In this document: positions 9,432-18,470 of the stretch, piece by piece | Layout of the letters: the number at the start of each line of letters is the position of its first letter | Numbering within the stretch: the stretch's first letter is position 1 | DNA from: Christiangramia sabulilitoris | GTDB taxonomy: Bacteria; Bacteroidota; Bacteroidia; Flavobacteriales; Flavobacteriaceae | Reading direction: 5' to 3' | Assembly (NCBI RefSeq): GCF_007050985.1 | Contig: NZ_VHSF01000004.1 | Span: forward strand, 1-64,000 | Length of the DNA stretch: 64,000 nucleotides | The notes under the pieces: generated by a model | The model's input: only the letters and a program-made list of their open reading frames with translations | Database searches by the model: none | Told to the model about the DNA's origin: nothing | Position numbers and translations under genes: made by a program

Positions 9432-10133
9432 ATGATTTTAATTAATACTCCTAGATTAACAAGAAGCTATGTTTTGTTCCTGGCTTTTGGTCTTTTCATT
9501 TTTATGGGCTGTAAGAATAAGACGGATGCAGATAAAGCGGAGCAGGAAAATACCAGTGCCTCAGAAGAAGTGGGTGTAGAGAATTCTAAGGTAATTCTTT
9601 TTTTTGGGGATAGTTTAACTGCCGGTTACGGACTGGAGCAGGGGGAAGCATTCCCTGAAATTATCCAGGAAAAAATTGATTCCTTAAACCTTAATTATAA
9701 AGTAGTAAATGCCGGCCTTAGTGGAGAAACCACCTCTGGAGGTAAGAACAGGATCGACTGGGTGCTTAAACAAAATGTGGATATTTTTGTTCTGGAATTA
9801 GGCGCCAATGATGGGCTGCGAGGTATTCCATTAACAGAAACCAGGAATAATCTACAGGAGATCATTGATTTTGTTAAGAAAAAAAATCCTGATATAAAGA
9901 TCATTCTTGCCGGAATGCAGATCCCGCCCAACATGGGACAGGATTATACCACGGGATTTAAAAATATCTTCCCCGAAGTTGCTGAAAAAAATGATCTGGA
10001 ACTTATACCTTTCTTACTGGAAGATGTTGCTGGTAATCCAGATCTTAATCAACAGGATGGTATACATCCCACCGCTGAGGGGCAGGAGATCCTTGCTGAA
10101 AACGTCTGGGAGATTCTTGAAAATATGTTATAG
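9432..10133 (+). CDS. tesA: TesA-like GDSL/SGNH arylesterase-lysophospholipase, lipoprotein
   Basis: 233 residues. The N-terminus has a hydrophobic stretch ending FIFMGC (lipobox, Cys27), so it is probably lipid-anchored, unlike the soluble periplasmic E. coli TesA. The SGNH blocks are present: GDSLTAGYG (Ser61), NAGLSGETTSGG (Gly95), GAND (Asn126) and DGIHP (Asp209 and His212). The family hydrolyses acyl esters and thioesters such as lysophospholipids. Its divergent position beside ybbA-ybbP is the same as in enterobacteria, supporting a shared role in lipid handling at the envelope. Confidence 0.9.
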   Translation: MILINTPRLTRSYVLFLAFGLFIFMGCKNKTDADKAEQENTSASEEVGVENSKVILFFGDSLTAGYGLEQGEAFPEIIQEKIDSLNLNYKVVNAGLSGETTSGGKNRIDWVLKQNVDIFVLELGANDGLRGIPLTETRNNLQEIIDFVKKKNPDIKIILAGMQIPPNMGQDYTTGFKNIFPEVAEKNDLELIPFLLEDVAGNPDLNQQDGIHPTAEGQEILAENVWEILENML

Positions 10134-10146
10134 TTTCCGGGAAAGC

Positions 10147-11472
10147 CTATCTGTAGAATGGAATCTTGAGAGCCAGGTATATATCTGTACTTCTCGCCCT
10201 GTCTGAAAATAAATTTGTGAGAACAGATCCTGAACCGAGGGTAAGTGGACCAAATCTAAAACCAGCTCCGGCACTAAGGACTTCATATTGTCTAACACTT
10301 AGGGGTAAATAAAAACTGAAAAGTTTACTTTCGAATCTAGGAGTAGCCGTTACGGTATTTATGATTCTGTTGGCATATTTTTTTGAGTCAGATAGTAAGG
10401 AAAAACTTCCATTAATGCTTACAAATAATTTTTCCTGAATGTAATAATCTATAAATCCATGAATTGCGGTTGGTAGATTGATTTCACTGGTAAAAGTTTT
10501 TCTTTCCTTTTCTCTGTAGTTTTCTTCCAGAATTTCTTCAATACTAGTACCTGTCAGATTATTAGTATTCAGTTCGTTTATCATGTTGTATTCAATCTCT
10601 TCTGAATTGTTATAATGAATAGTACCAATATCGGTGACTGATATGCCAACTTTAAGCTTATAAGTATTTTGAGACAGAGATATACCATTGAAATCCTCAT
10701 TTTTTAAAAGCCTGTATACGATTCCTGCATCCCCAGCGACACCAGAAGAAGAACGTTTAACATTTATATAATCACTGTCAATTCCCGGTGTACTGCCGTA
10801 TCGAAGGGATCCGGTAGTAGTTAGTATTTCATTAAACATATTATACCTGCCCTGGAAATCTGTTGTATTACTATAAAGTGCACCGCCTCCCAGGAGATAT
10901 TTTAAGCTTATTCCGCCGGTAATTCTATGTCCCTCAAATTCCAGTAAAGATCTACCGTAGGTGAGTCCTATTTCTCCCCATATATGAGCGGTTCCATTAA
11001 ATTTATTCATGTTGAAATCATAGTTTTCTTTTGAGTCGAAGTCTTCTATAAAATCTTCAATCAACTGCCCGCTTATTCCATTTAAATTTAAAAATGACCT
11101 GAGTCGGGTAGTGATCCCAATACTGTGTTTTGGAGATAACTGGTACATTGCCGAGGGGCCCAAAACTTCTAGATTACCATAAATGTTATTATCACTTCGG
11201 GAAAATTTTTCGATAGAATCATTTATAAAAAATTCACCATTTATTTCCAGCAATATCTTTTTGTCAAGTGATATGTAATCACTACCTGCAAACGCACTAG
11301 TGGAAATTAAATTAATATCTAATTTCAATCCAGATCCATGAATCGAAGCAGGATTATTTAATACACCATGAATCCCGCTATAATTATCAATAGAATTACC
11401 GATATAAGATTGTCCTGAAGTATTAGCTCTGCAAAATAAAATCACAAGGAAGAGAAGGAGAATTTTTTTCAT
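10147..11472 (-). CDS. DUF5723-type predicted outer-membrane beta-barrel protein
   Basis: 441 residues with a signal peptide (MKKILLLFLVILFCRANTSG, cut near SGQ). The mature start (YIGNSIDNYSGIHGVLNNPASI) followed by alternating strands resembles the PorP/FadL-like or DUF5723 barrels common in Bacteroidota. It ends LALKIPFYR, with an aromatic next to the last residue as in many barrel proteins. No ligand or catalytic motif was seen. It is convergent with tesA (13 bases apart) and stands alone. Function unknown; an outer-membrane place is an inference from signal peptide and strand pattern. Confidence 0.7.
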   Translation of the reverse strand: MKKILLLFLVILFCRANTSGQSYIGNSIDNYSGIHGVLNNPASIHGSGLKLDINLISTSAFAGSDYISLDKKILLEINGEFFINDSIEKFSRSDNNIYGNLEVLGPSAMYQLSPKHSIGITTRLRSFLNLNGISGQLIEDFIEDFDSKENYDFNMNKFNGTAHIWGEIGLTYGRSLLEFEGHRITGGISLKYLLGGGALYSNTTDFQGRYNMFNEILTTTGSLRYGSTPGIDSDYINVKRSSSGVAGDAGIVYRLLKNEDFNGISLSQNTYKLKVGISVTDIGTIHYNNSEEIEYNMINELNTNNLTGTSIEEILEENYREKERKTFTSEINLPTAIHGFIDYYIQEKLFVSINGSFSLLSDSKKYANRIINTVTATPRFESKLFSFYLPLSVRQYEVLSAGAGFRFGPLTLGSGSVLTNLFSDRARSTDIYLALKIPFYR

Positions 11473-11650
11473 GTTAGTTTAGGTTGGCTAGTTAATTTCG
11501 CAGATAGCTTATTTTATTGAAGGTATATCGTAACCTTAAAAAATACCTGATTAAATATTTCTAACTGTTTCGAATAAAAATAGGTAAAAAAAACGAGGTG
11601 TCGTCTAAACTAACTCATTCTTAGTGTTTTAAAATTTTAAAACTATTGTT

Positions 11651-12046
11651 TTAGGAGGACTGAATTTTAATAATAAGCCACTGCAGAAAAAAAACTGAGC
11701 CTAAGGCTATCGCTGCTGAAGTACCCAGGCTCCCTCCATAGCCTTCAAAAAATGAACCCGAAAATAAGTAAATCACCGGGAAAAGTAATCCGGAAAGTGC
11801 GATGACCCATGAACTCGTAATCATCTTATAAGTTGCCATTCCTATAAATGAAGCTCCCATAACTACTGAGGGAATATGGGTGGTTAGATAGTTTCCTGCA
11901 AATTTTGGAAAGAGGATAAAGAAACCCGCAGCCACCACAGAAATTGCCGAAGATGCCATTACTCCTCCCAGTCTCATCTTATTATTTAGGCAATAAGTCA
12001 AGATTGCACTAAAGGATCCCGCAAATAGTAGAACTGCTATATACAT
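11651..12046 (-). CDS. Small multi-pass membrane protein, paralogue of the upstream gene
   Basis: 131 residues, almost wholly hydrophobic, with about five TM helices. The segment GASFIGMATYKM ... LFSGSFFEGYGGSLGTSAAIALG matches the C-terminal half of the gene just upstream (GAFAGMTAEFL ... KETLNGFGGKLGTIAFGG), so the two are diverged copies. The shared core is a GMT/GMA turn and a GxGGxLGT turn. Family not recognised with certainty. One base separates the two genes, so they are surely co-transcribed and may form a hetero-oligomer. Confidence 0.6.
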   Translation of the reverse strand: MYIAVLLFAGSFSAILTYCLNNKMRLGGVMASSAISVVAAGFFILFPKFAGNYLTTHIPSVVMGASFIGMATYKMITSSWVIALSGLLFPVIYLFSGSFFEGYGGSLGTSAAIALGSVFFLQWLIIKIQSS

Positions 12047-12047
12047 T

Positions 12048-12602
12048 TTAAGAGATCAGGAATAATATGAAAGTCATTGCAGCGACACCGCCAAAAGCAA
12101 TAGTCCCTAGTTTTCCTCCAAATCCATTTAGCGTTTCCTTGGAAAATATCAAAAGTAAACCACTAAAAGTCCCGGCCAGAATAATAAAAGCAAATCCTTC
12201 TGCCAAAAATTCTGCGGTCATGCCGGCAAAAGCTCCACAGTAAATGGCCGCAGGTAAATTTTTAAAGCTTTGTGACCTTTGGTTCAAAAATGGCAAAAAT
12301 GAGCCAAATAATCCCGTAACTCCCGCTGCGAGCACGGCCCCGGTATTTAATTCTGTATTTAATAAATAGGTGATAAAAGCCCCGGCAACAGACCCAATAA
12401 TCATTAAAATATCTCTTTTCACCAGGGATGGAAGTCCAGACTTTACTTTAATCATATAAAATCCACTTAATAAAAATACCAGCGAACAAAGGAGAATACT
12501 AAGTACAGGGCTAGCTTTGTTCTCCCAGATAGCAGCGCATACAAATGCCACATGTATAATGAGAAAAACTAAACCGGGTAATCTTTGAAGGAATTGATGC
12601 AA
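12048..12602 (-). CDS. Multi-pass membrane protein, paralogue of the downstream gene
   Basis: 184 residues, about seven TM helices. Two extra N-terminal helices (LVFLIIHVAFVCAAIW, VLSILLCSLVFLLSGFYM) precede a core like that of the 131-residue neighbour: ITYLLNTELNTGAVLAAGV against LTYCLNNKMRLGGVMASSA, then GAFAGMTAEF and FGGKLGT. No known transporter signature was found. First gene of a two-gene unit. Confidence 0.6.
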   Translation of the reverse strand: MHQFLQRLPGLVFLIIHVAFVCAAIWENKASPVLSILLCSLVFLLSGFYMIKVKSGLPSLVKRDILMIIGSVAGAFITYLLNTELNTGAVLAAGVTGLFGSFLPFLNQRSQSFKNLPAAIYCGAFAGMTAEFLAEGFAFIILAGTFSGLLLIFSKETLNGFGGKLGTIAFGGVAAMTFILFLIS

Positions 12603-12719
12603 AGGTCGCTGGACTAAGAAATTTAAATTTCAGGTACAAAAATGATAAAAATGGATGTATTTATCATAATAATCGCAGCGTTAAATTTCTTATAATTGTT
12701 TACTTTTTTAGAATAAAAA

Positions 12720-12737
12720 TTAAACAAAAAGTTTAAC
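12720..12737. promoter_or_regulatory. Inverted repeat ahead of a small ORF
   Basis: TTAAAC-AAAAA-GTTTAA: perfect 6-base arms with a 5-base spacer, 14 bases before the ATG at 12751. It could be a regulator site or simply AT-rich promoter DNA. Confidence 0.25.
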
Positions 12738-12750
12738 TTTAAAATAAAAA

Positions 12751-12897
12751 ATGGAAAAACAGGGAAAAAGAATAATTAGCAATGTGGTCCTGGCAGATAT
12801 GCACTGTAACGGGGTTTATTTTGATAAGGATATTTTGAGCGCGCACAAGCAGGAAAGTATTTTAATAGCCTCTAATCAGCATGATAAAATCAATTGA
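12751..12897 (+). CDS. Small protein of 48 residues, unknown
   Basis: ATG follows an A-rich leader, and the frame encodes MEKQGKRIISNVVLADMHCNG and ends ASNQHDKIN. It is isolated between two minus-strand genes and is followed by a hairpin at 12943-12971, as expected for a short transcript. No domain recognised and no signal peptide. Evidence for coding is only the start context, the length and the terminator; it could also be a small RNA gene. Confidence 0.4.
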   Translation: MEKQGKRIISNVVLADMHCNGVYFDKDILSAHKQESILIASNQHDKIN

Positions 12898-12942
12898 TCA
12901 TTCCTGCTTCTATGGAAGATCTATATTTTGAATCATTTAAAT

Positions 12943-12971
12943 AAAAACGGTCGCTCTAAGCAGCCGTTTTT
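12943..12971. terminator. Two-way terminator
   Basis: AAAAACGG (12943-12950) pairs with CCGTTTTT (12964-12971), giving a T-run on both strands. It serves the small ORF on the left and the M49-like gene (stop at 12974) on the right. Confidence 0.7.
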
Positions 12972-12973
12972 GG

Positions 12974-14638
12974 TTATAGTCCCAGGACATCTATTCCCTG
13001 TTTAAAAATAATATCTACAGGTATATTTTTTTCGCTAAGTTTATTTAAAGATGCCGCTAAAGAACTATCTATTTTTCCATTCTCTTCGAATAATTTACCG
13101 GTTCCCTGGTAGTCGCCATCTCCCTGCAAAACCAGAATATCATTGGTTAAAGCATCAATTGCCATTCTAAATTTTAGTTCATCTACCTCATAATATCCTT
13201 CATCATTCTGAGTAAAGGCTCCCAGGTTTTTAAAATAGTTGAATCTTACCATATTTGCTTTCCCATGAGCGCTTGAGGCACCAAATCTTACAGATCTGAA
13301 AATACCCGCCAGGAAAGTTACATAATAGTCCATTAGATCTGTCTCATTCAATTCACCCATTTCGTGAAGTTTCGTGATCATATAAACTCCAAGCACATCG
13401 GCTTTTCCTTCTTCCAGTGCACCGGCGTAATCCTTCAGCGCTTCACGCACCGTACCGGTATTATTTATCGTGTTCTTTATTCCAAGCCCATGGGCTACCT
13501 CATGAAACATAGTATTAGCAAAAAAAGCGTCGAAGGTGATGTTTTTTTGTTGTTCCGGGGCAATCAGCTGTTTGGAAATGGGAACCAGGATCTGATCATA
13601 TTTAGCTTTCATGGCATTTTTTAGCTGTGATCTTCTGCTGCCATAATTCTCCTGTACTTTTTCATCATTTGGAAGATTAATGGCAATAGTCTTGCTGCCT
13701 GCATTACAATCCCCGGCGTAATAAACTACATCATACGCATTAAGGTCTGAATCTGTGCCCGGATTATCCTTTTTGTATTCAGGATCAACAGGTAATTCGC
13801 GTTGCAGCATAGGCAGGAAGGAAACATACTTTTCAAGTCTTTTACTCCATTCGTCATCCTTAATGAGAATATATGATTCAAAAGCTGCTTTATAGCCAAA
13901 TAGTCTATCTTCATAAGTTTCGATGGGGCCGGTCACCATATCTATGGTATTGTTTTTCATTTTCATCCAGGCAACATCGCTTTCATAATAATCATCGGTT
14001 ATAAAAGCTTTAGCTCTTAAATTCAAATAATTCTTCAAACCATCATCTTCTGCCAGCTCAGCAGCTTGTTTTAATAGCTCTGAGGCTTTATTTAATTTCT
14101 CCGGGAACATTTCATGGTACCATATAGCTTTTAAATTTCCCTCCTCGTCCCGTCTTATAAAGGTGTACAGACTTTGCTTGTTGGGAAGATTGGCATTTTC
14201 AAATTCTTCCTTGGCCATATCTACTGGATAGAAGTTAGCCCCAGCAGGCTTTTCCCCATAATTCTTTATGAAAGGTTTCATGTTATTCAACCTGTCCCAG
14301 GGGCCATAATTTATGCGGACATACTCAGCCGTACGGTCATCCACATTAGCAAGCAAACTATCCTGACCGCCAAAAGCCTGATACCAGAATAATTCATCAG
14401 TGATTTTTGCTACTTCAATAAGAAGTGGGATCATTTTCCTTTGCTTTTCAGAAAGCTTTGAAATATCTGCGGAAAGCTCAACTTCATCATACTGGTCTAA
14501 GAGCTCTTGTATATTGTCACCGTTATCCACGATTGATTTTTCTTTAAATTCTTCTGAATTATTTTCTTTCTTTTCGGTTTTACAACCGACGGATAACGAG
14601 ATAACTGCAAACATGAAAATTAAAACAAATCTGTTCAT
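12974..14638 (-). CDS. M49-like (dipeptidyl-peptidase III family) zinc peptidase, lipoprotein
   Basis: 554 residues. The signal ends SLSVGC, a lipobox, so the protein is likely lipid-anchored. HEVAH (His379, Glu380, His383) followed by EEGKAD (Glu409-Asp414) is the two-part zinc site of M49 peptidases. Classical DPP III has a six-residue HELLGH; here the motif is the five-residue HExxH, as in the short bacterial M49-like branch often named only Zn-dependent hydrolase. The length is less than that of eukaryotic DPP III (about 730). It probably trims dipeptides from peptides in the periplasm or at the surface. No operon partner; expressed alone. Confidence 0.78.
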   Translation of the reverse strand: MNRFVLIFMFAVISLSVGCKTEKKENNSEEFKEKSIVDNGDNIQELLDQYDEVELSADISKLSEKQRKMIPLLIEVAKITDELFWYQAFGGQDSLLANVDDRTAEYVRINYGPWDRLNNMKPFIKNYGEKPAGANFYPVDMAKEEFENANLPNKQSLYTFIRRDEEGNLKAIWYHEMFPEKLNKASELLKQAAELAEDDGLKNYLNLRAKAFITDDYYESDVAWMKMKNNTIDMVTGPIETYEDRLFGYKAAFESYILIKDDEWSKRLEKYVSFLPMLQRELPVDPEYKKDNPGTDSDLNAYDVVYYAGDCNAGSKTIAINLPNDEKVQENYGSRRSQLKNAMKAKYDQILVPISKQLIAPEQQKNITFDAFFANTMFHEVAHGLGIKNTINNTGTVREALKDYAGALEEGKADVLGVYMITKLHEMGELNETDLMDYYVTFLAGIFRSVRFGASSAHGKANMVRFNYFKNLGAFTQNDEGYYEVDELKFRMAIDALTNDILVLQGDGDYQGTGKLFEENGKIDSSLAASLNKLSEKNIPVDIIFKQGIDVLGL

Positions 14639-14808
14639 AAGCCTGGTATAGAATTAAACGTACCCTAAATTAACATAATATATTAACATCTGATTGTCAG
14701 GTAATTATATGTTTGACTGATTTTTTGGGTAGATTACCTTTATTTCCCTATAATCAGCCGGTTAAAGGATTCAGCGTGTCAAATTCCAGGGTTGCAAGAG
14801 AAAAAGTT

Positions 14809-14816
14809 TATATTTG
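14809..14816 (+). promoter_or_regulatory. Candidate -7 promoter box for the CheB-CheR-kinase
   Basis: TATATTTG fits TAnnTTTG and lies 30 bases before the TTG start at 14846. A TTG at 14792-14794 is too close (14 bases) to be a standard -33. Confidence 0.4.
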
Positions 14817-14845
14817 AGATTCAATAATTAACCAAAACCATTACT

Positions 14846-17800
14846 TTGTCTTCAAGCAATGACCATATAGTTGTGGCAATGGGAGCCAGCGCCGGTGGAC
14901 TTCAGGCCCTTTCAGACTTTTTTGCTACCGTACCACAGGATTGTGATTACTCATTCATAATTGTCCAACACCTTTCGCCTAATTATGAAAGTTTTACCGA
15001 TGAACTTTTAGGCAAGAAAACCAGCGTACAAATAGATACCGTAAAGGATGGTGTTGTGCTTGAGAAGAACAGGATTTATGTCATTCCCTCGAATAAAAAC
15101 CTTATTCTCAAAGGGGCTAAAATGATCCTGCAGGATAAACCTAAGGGCAGGATCTTAAATCTGCCCATTGATATATTATTTGAGTCACTGGCAGAAAACT
15201 TTGAGCAAAATGCTGTGGCTGTAGTCTTGAGCGGTACAGGTAGTGATGGTTCCAAAGGCATACAATCTATAAAAGCGCATGGCGGGATGATCATGGTACA
15301 GCAACCTGACCAGGCAAAATTTCCAGCCATGCCAGAGAATGCCATAAATACCAATATGGTTGATTATATTCTTCCGGTAGAGGAGATGATGACCGAGATG
15401 CAGATCTTTTTTCAGTCGCCAGATATCGTTGAGCTTTCTAATAAAATTCTGAATTATGATGAACTCTCTATGAATAAGATCCTGAATCTTATTCAGGAGG
15501 AGACAGATCTGGACTTTAATCAATATAAAAAACCAACTCTTTTAAGAAGAATGAGCCGAAGGATTAAAATTCTTCAGCTTGATTCATTTTCGGCTTACCA
15601 TGAATATTTGCGGGAAAATCCGCAGGAAGTAATCAAACTCTACAAGGACTTCTTAATTGGCGTTACACATTTTTTCAGGGATTCTGCAGCCTGGGACGTA
15701 TTGCGAAAACATGTAATACCTGAACTGGTAAAATTCAAGGGAGATGAAGGTGAATTGAAGATCTGGGATGTGGGGTGCAATACCGGGGAAGAAGCTTATA
15801 CCCTGGGTATGTTATTCCTTGAAGAATGTAAAAAGCAGGAAAAGAAGATAAAATTAAAGATTTTTGCCACCGATATTTCTAAAGAAAATCTCGATGTGGC
15901 CAGTAAAGGGGTTTTTAAGCTAAATACAGTTGCCAATATTGATCATAAATATCTCTCATCCTATTTCACCAAGCAACATGACGATAATTATAAGGTTGTA
16001 GATAAGCTTAGGCGGGCGGTACTTTTTACAGAGCATAATATTTTACAGGATCCGCCATTTAGTAATGTTGATCTGTGCGTTTGCCGTAATTTATTGATCT
16101 ATCTTCAAAATCCCGTCCAAAAAAGTGTCCTCAAAGTGCTGCATTATAGTCTGAAGGTGGATTCTTTCCTAATGCTGGGGCCAAGTGAAAACCTGGGTAG
16201 TGAGGAAGCCTACTATGAAGACATTAGTAGAAAGTGGAAAATTTACCGAAACATTAAAACTACTAAGCGCAGCAGAAACCGGTCTTTAAGTGCCTCCACT
16301 AGCTTTTCGAATTATAAGGAACCCAAAAAAACCAGTAAAAATGTAGAATTGCAGGGGGTAAGATTTAAAGAGCGAAGAAGGATCGATGAAACGGTAAGTT
16401 CTGCTATCCTAAGGCAGTTCAACGCTACTACCATCCAGGTGGACACTGAATTCAGGATAATTGAAGCGAGGGGAAATTTGAAAAGTTTTGTAAACCTTCC
16501 TGAAGAGGGATTCAGCTATAATCTTCTGGAGATCTTACCGGAGAAGCTAAATATACCCATCAAAACTTCTGTAAAGAAAGCCAAGAATGCCAATTCCCAG
16601 GTGATCTATGAAAAGGTACTGGTAGATAAGAATGGTGATTCTATGCTGGTAGACATTATGGTGCTTCCGGCGTTGATAGATAATGACGATCACGGGGAGA
16701 CTTATATGGTAACGCTGCTTTCCCGAGATAAGACAGAGATTACCAATTCAATTAGAGAATCTTCCTCAATGAGTGCCACCGCTGCTCTAAGGATACGGGA
16801 TCTGGAAGAAGAACTGGATATCACTAAAGAAGAGTTGAGCAAAGCTTTACAGGATACTGAAGCGAGCAACGAAGAATTACAGGCATCCAACGAAGAATTA
16901 CTGGCTTCTAATGAAGAATTGCAAAGTACCAACGAGGAATTACAAAGTGTAAATGAGGAGCTGCATACGGTAAATAACGAACATCTTCAGAAAATGGAAG
17001 AGTTGGCCAATCTTAATGCTGATATGGACAACCTGCTTAAAAGTACCAAGATCGGGGTGATCTATCTTGATAAGGATTTCAGGATTAGAAAATTTACCAG
17101 CGCCATTAAAGAACATTTCAATCTGCTAAGACAGGATATAGGCAGGCATATTGACAACTTTATGGTGAATATCAAGAAGACATCCAGAGACGACCTGGTT
17201 TCACTGGCAAAAGAGGTCATGGAAACGGGAGTTTCAATAGATCGAAATGTAATTAGCAAGCAGCAAAGACATTTTTTGATGCGTATTACTCCTTTTACGG
17301 GCAGAAGTTCTGAGATCGAAGGTGTCGTGATTGCATTTACAGATGTGGAGGTTATTCACGAATCCCGGGTACTTTTACAAAAGAGTGAAAAGAAATTCAA
17401 GGATTTTTATGAATCAGATCCAATTATGCATGCCAGTATTAATCCTAATACCGGGATTCTTGTAGAATGCAATACTAAATTTCACAAAGCCCTGGGATAT
17501 GCCAAGAAATCATCGGTAATAGGGAAACCTGTTTTTGATTTTTATTCCGAGGAATCCAGGATCAAGGCTAGTAAACTCTTAGAAACCCTGTCCAAAAACA
17601 AAGAGATAAGTAACCAGGAAATGGTGCTTATCACTAAAGGCGGGAAAGAATTACCAGTATTATTGAATTCTAATATTAAGCAGGATGAAGAGGGTAATTA
17701 CTATACCCGGTCCACGTTAATGGATCTTACCGAGATCAAAAAAATCCGGCATGAACTTGAAATTCAGAAAAAAGAACTGGAAAATGCCAATATTGAATTA

Positions 17801-18457
17801 GAGCAATTTGTTTCTATCTGCTCACATGACCTTCAGGAACCTTTGAGTACCATTAAATTTGGAAGCGAGATCCTGAAAAAGAAATACAGTGAACAATTTA
17901 GCGGTAAGGCCAGTGAATACCTGGAATATATTAACCAGTCTTCCACCAGGCTAAGCGAGCAGATCAAAGCCTTGCTGGAACACAGTAAACTGGGACAGAC
18001 AGATGATTTTGAAAATGTAGATATTGGTGAGGTTTTAAAACTGGTAAAAGAAGATCTTGCTTCCAGGATAGAATCTACCAACACCAAAATAACCACCTCC
18101 AAATTACCCGAGGTCTTTGGTTATAAAACAGAATTACGCCTGCTTTTTCAAAACCTTATTGGAAATGCTATCAAGTATAAACATAAAGACCGGTCTCCTG
18201 AAATTAGGATCTCTGCCTTTAAGGATGACCATTATTATCATTTCTCGGTTAGTGATAACGGAATTGGTATTAAAGAAGAAGATCTGGAGAATATCTTTAA
18301 AATATTCTCGAGGGTCGAAAAAGATAACACCGGAACAGGAGTGGGTCTGGCTCACGCCAAGAAGATCGTAAAACTACACAATGGTAAGATCTGGGTGGAT
18401 TCTGAATATGGTAAAGGAAGTACCTTTCATTTTAAACTGATGCAAAGGCAGGATTAA
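14846..18457 (+). CDS. CheB-CheR-PAS-histidine kinase fusion protein
   Basis: 1203 residues. CheB methylesterase (about 1-185): GASAGG (Ser15), QHLSP (His42), SGTGSDGSKG. CheR methyltransferase (about 195-465): DCGxG-like VGCNTGEEAY for SAM and FRNLL-type CRNLLIYL. PAS (about 525-635); a long coiled coil with repeated SNEELQ/STNEELQ units (about 655-730); two more PAS domains; a HisKA (SHDLQEPL, phosphorylated His) and a HATPase_c (NAIKYKH, DNGIGI, GTGVGL). The start is TTG: a stop at 14825 closes the frame and the first in-frame ATG (14879) would remove the first CheB strand. No chemoreceptor genes are nearby, so the methyl-modification domains probably sense or act on something other than classical chemotaxis. 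Such fusions are widespread; targets are unknown. Confidence 0.9.
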   Translation: MSSSNDHIVVAMGASAGGLQALSDFFATVPQDCDYSFIIVQHLSPNYESFTDELLGKKTSVQIDTVKDGVVLEKNRIYVIPSNKNLILKGAKMILQDKPKGRILNLPIDILFESLAENFEQNAVAVVLSGTGSDGSKGIQSIKAHGGMIMVQQPDQAKFPAMPENAINTNMVDYILPVEEMMTEMQIFFQSPDIVELSNKILNYDELSMNKILNLIQEETDLDFNQYKKPTLLRRMSRRIKILQLDSFSAYHEYLRENPQEVIKLYKDFLIGVTHFFRDSAAWDVLRKHVIPELVKFKGDEGELKIWDVGCNTGEEAYTLGMLFLEECKKQEKKIKLKIFATDISKENLDVASKGVFKLNTVANIDHKYLSSYFTKQHDDNYKVVDKLRRAVLFTEHNILQDPPFSNVDLCVCRNLLIYLQNPVQKSVLKVLHYSLKVDSFLMLGPSENLGSEEAYYEDISRKWKIYRNIKTTKRSRNRSLSASTSFSNYKEPKKTSKNVELQGVRFKERRRIDETVSSAILRQFNATTIQVDTEFRIIEARGNLKSFVNLPEEGFSYNLLEILPEKLNIPIKTSVKKAKNANSQVIYEKVLVDKNGDSMLVDIMVLPALIDNDDHGETYMVTLLSRDKTEITNSIRESSSMSATAALRIRDLEEELDITKEELSKALQDTEASNEELQASNEELLASNEELQSTNEELQSVNEELHTVNNEHLQKMEELANLNADMDNLLKSTKIGVIYLDKDFRIRKFTSAIKEHFNLLRQDIGRHIDNFMVNIKKTSRDDLVSLAKEVMETGVSIDRNVISKQQRHFLMRITPFTGRSSEIEGVVIAFTDVEVIHESRVLLQKSEKKFKDFYESDPIMHASINPNTGILVECNTKFHKALGYAKKSSVIGKPVFDFYSEESRIKASKLLETLSKNKEISNQEMVLITKGGKELPVLLNSNIKQDEEGNYYTRSTLMDLTEIKKIRHELEIQKKELENANIELEQFVSICSHDLQEPLSTIKFGSEILKKKYSEQFSGKASEYLEYINQSSTRLSEQIKALLEHSKLGQTDDFENVDIGEVLKLVKEDLASRIESTNTKITTSKLPEVFGYKTELRLLFQNLIGNAIKYKHKDRSPEIRISAFKDDHYYHFSVSDNGIGIKEEDLENIFKIFSRVEKDNTGTGVGLAHAKKIVKLHNGKIWVDSEYGKGSTFHFKLMQRQD

Positions 18458-18470
18458 ACTTAAAATTGAT

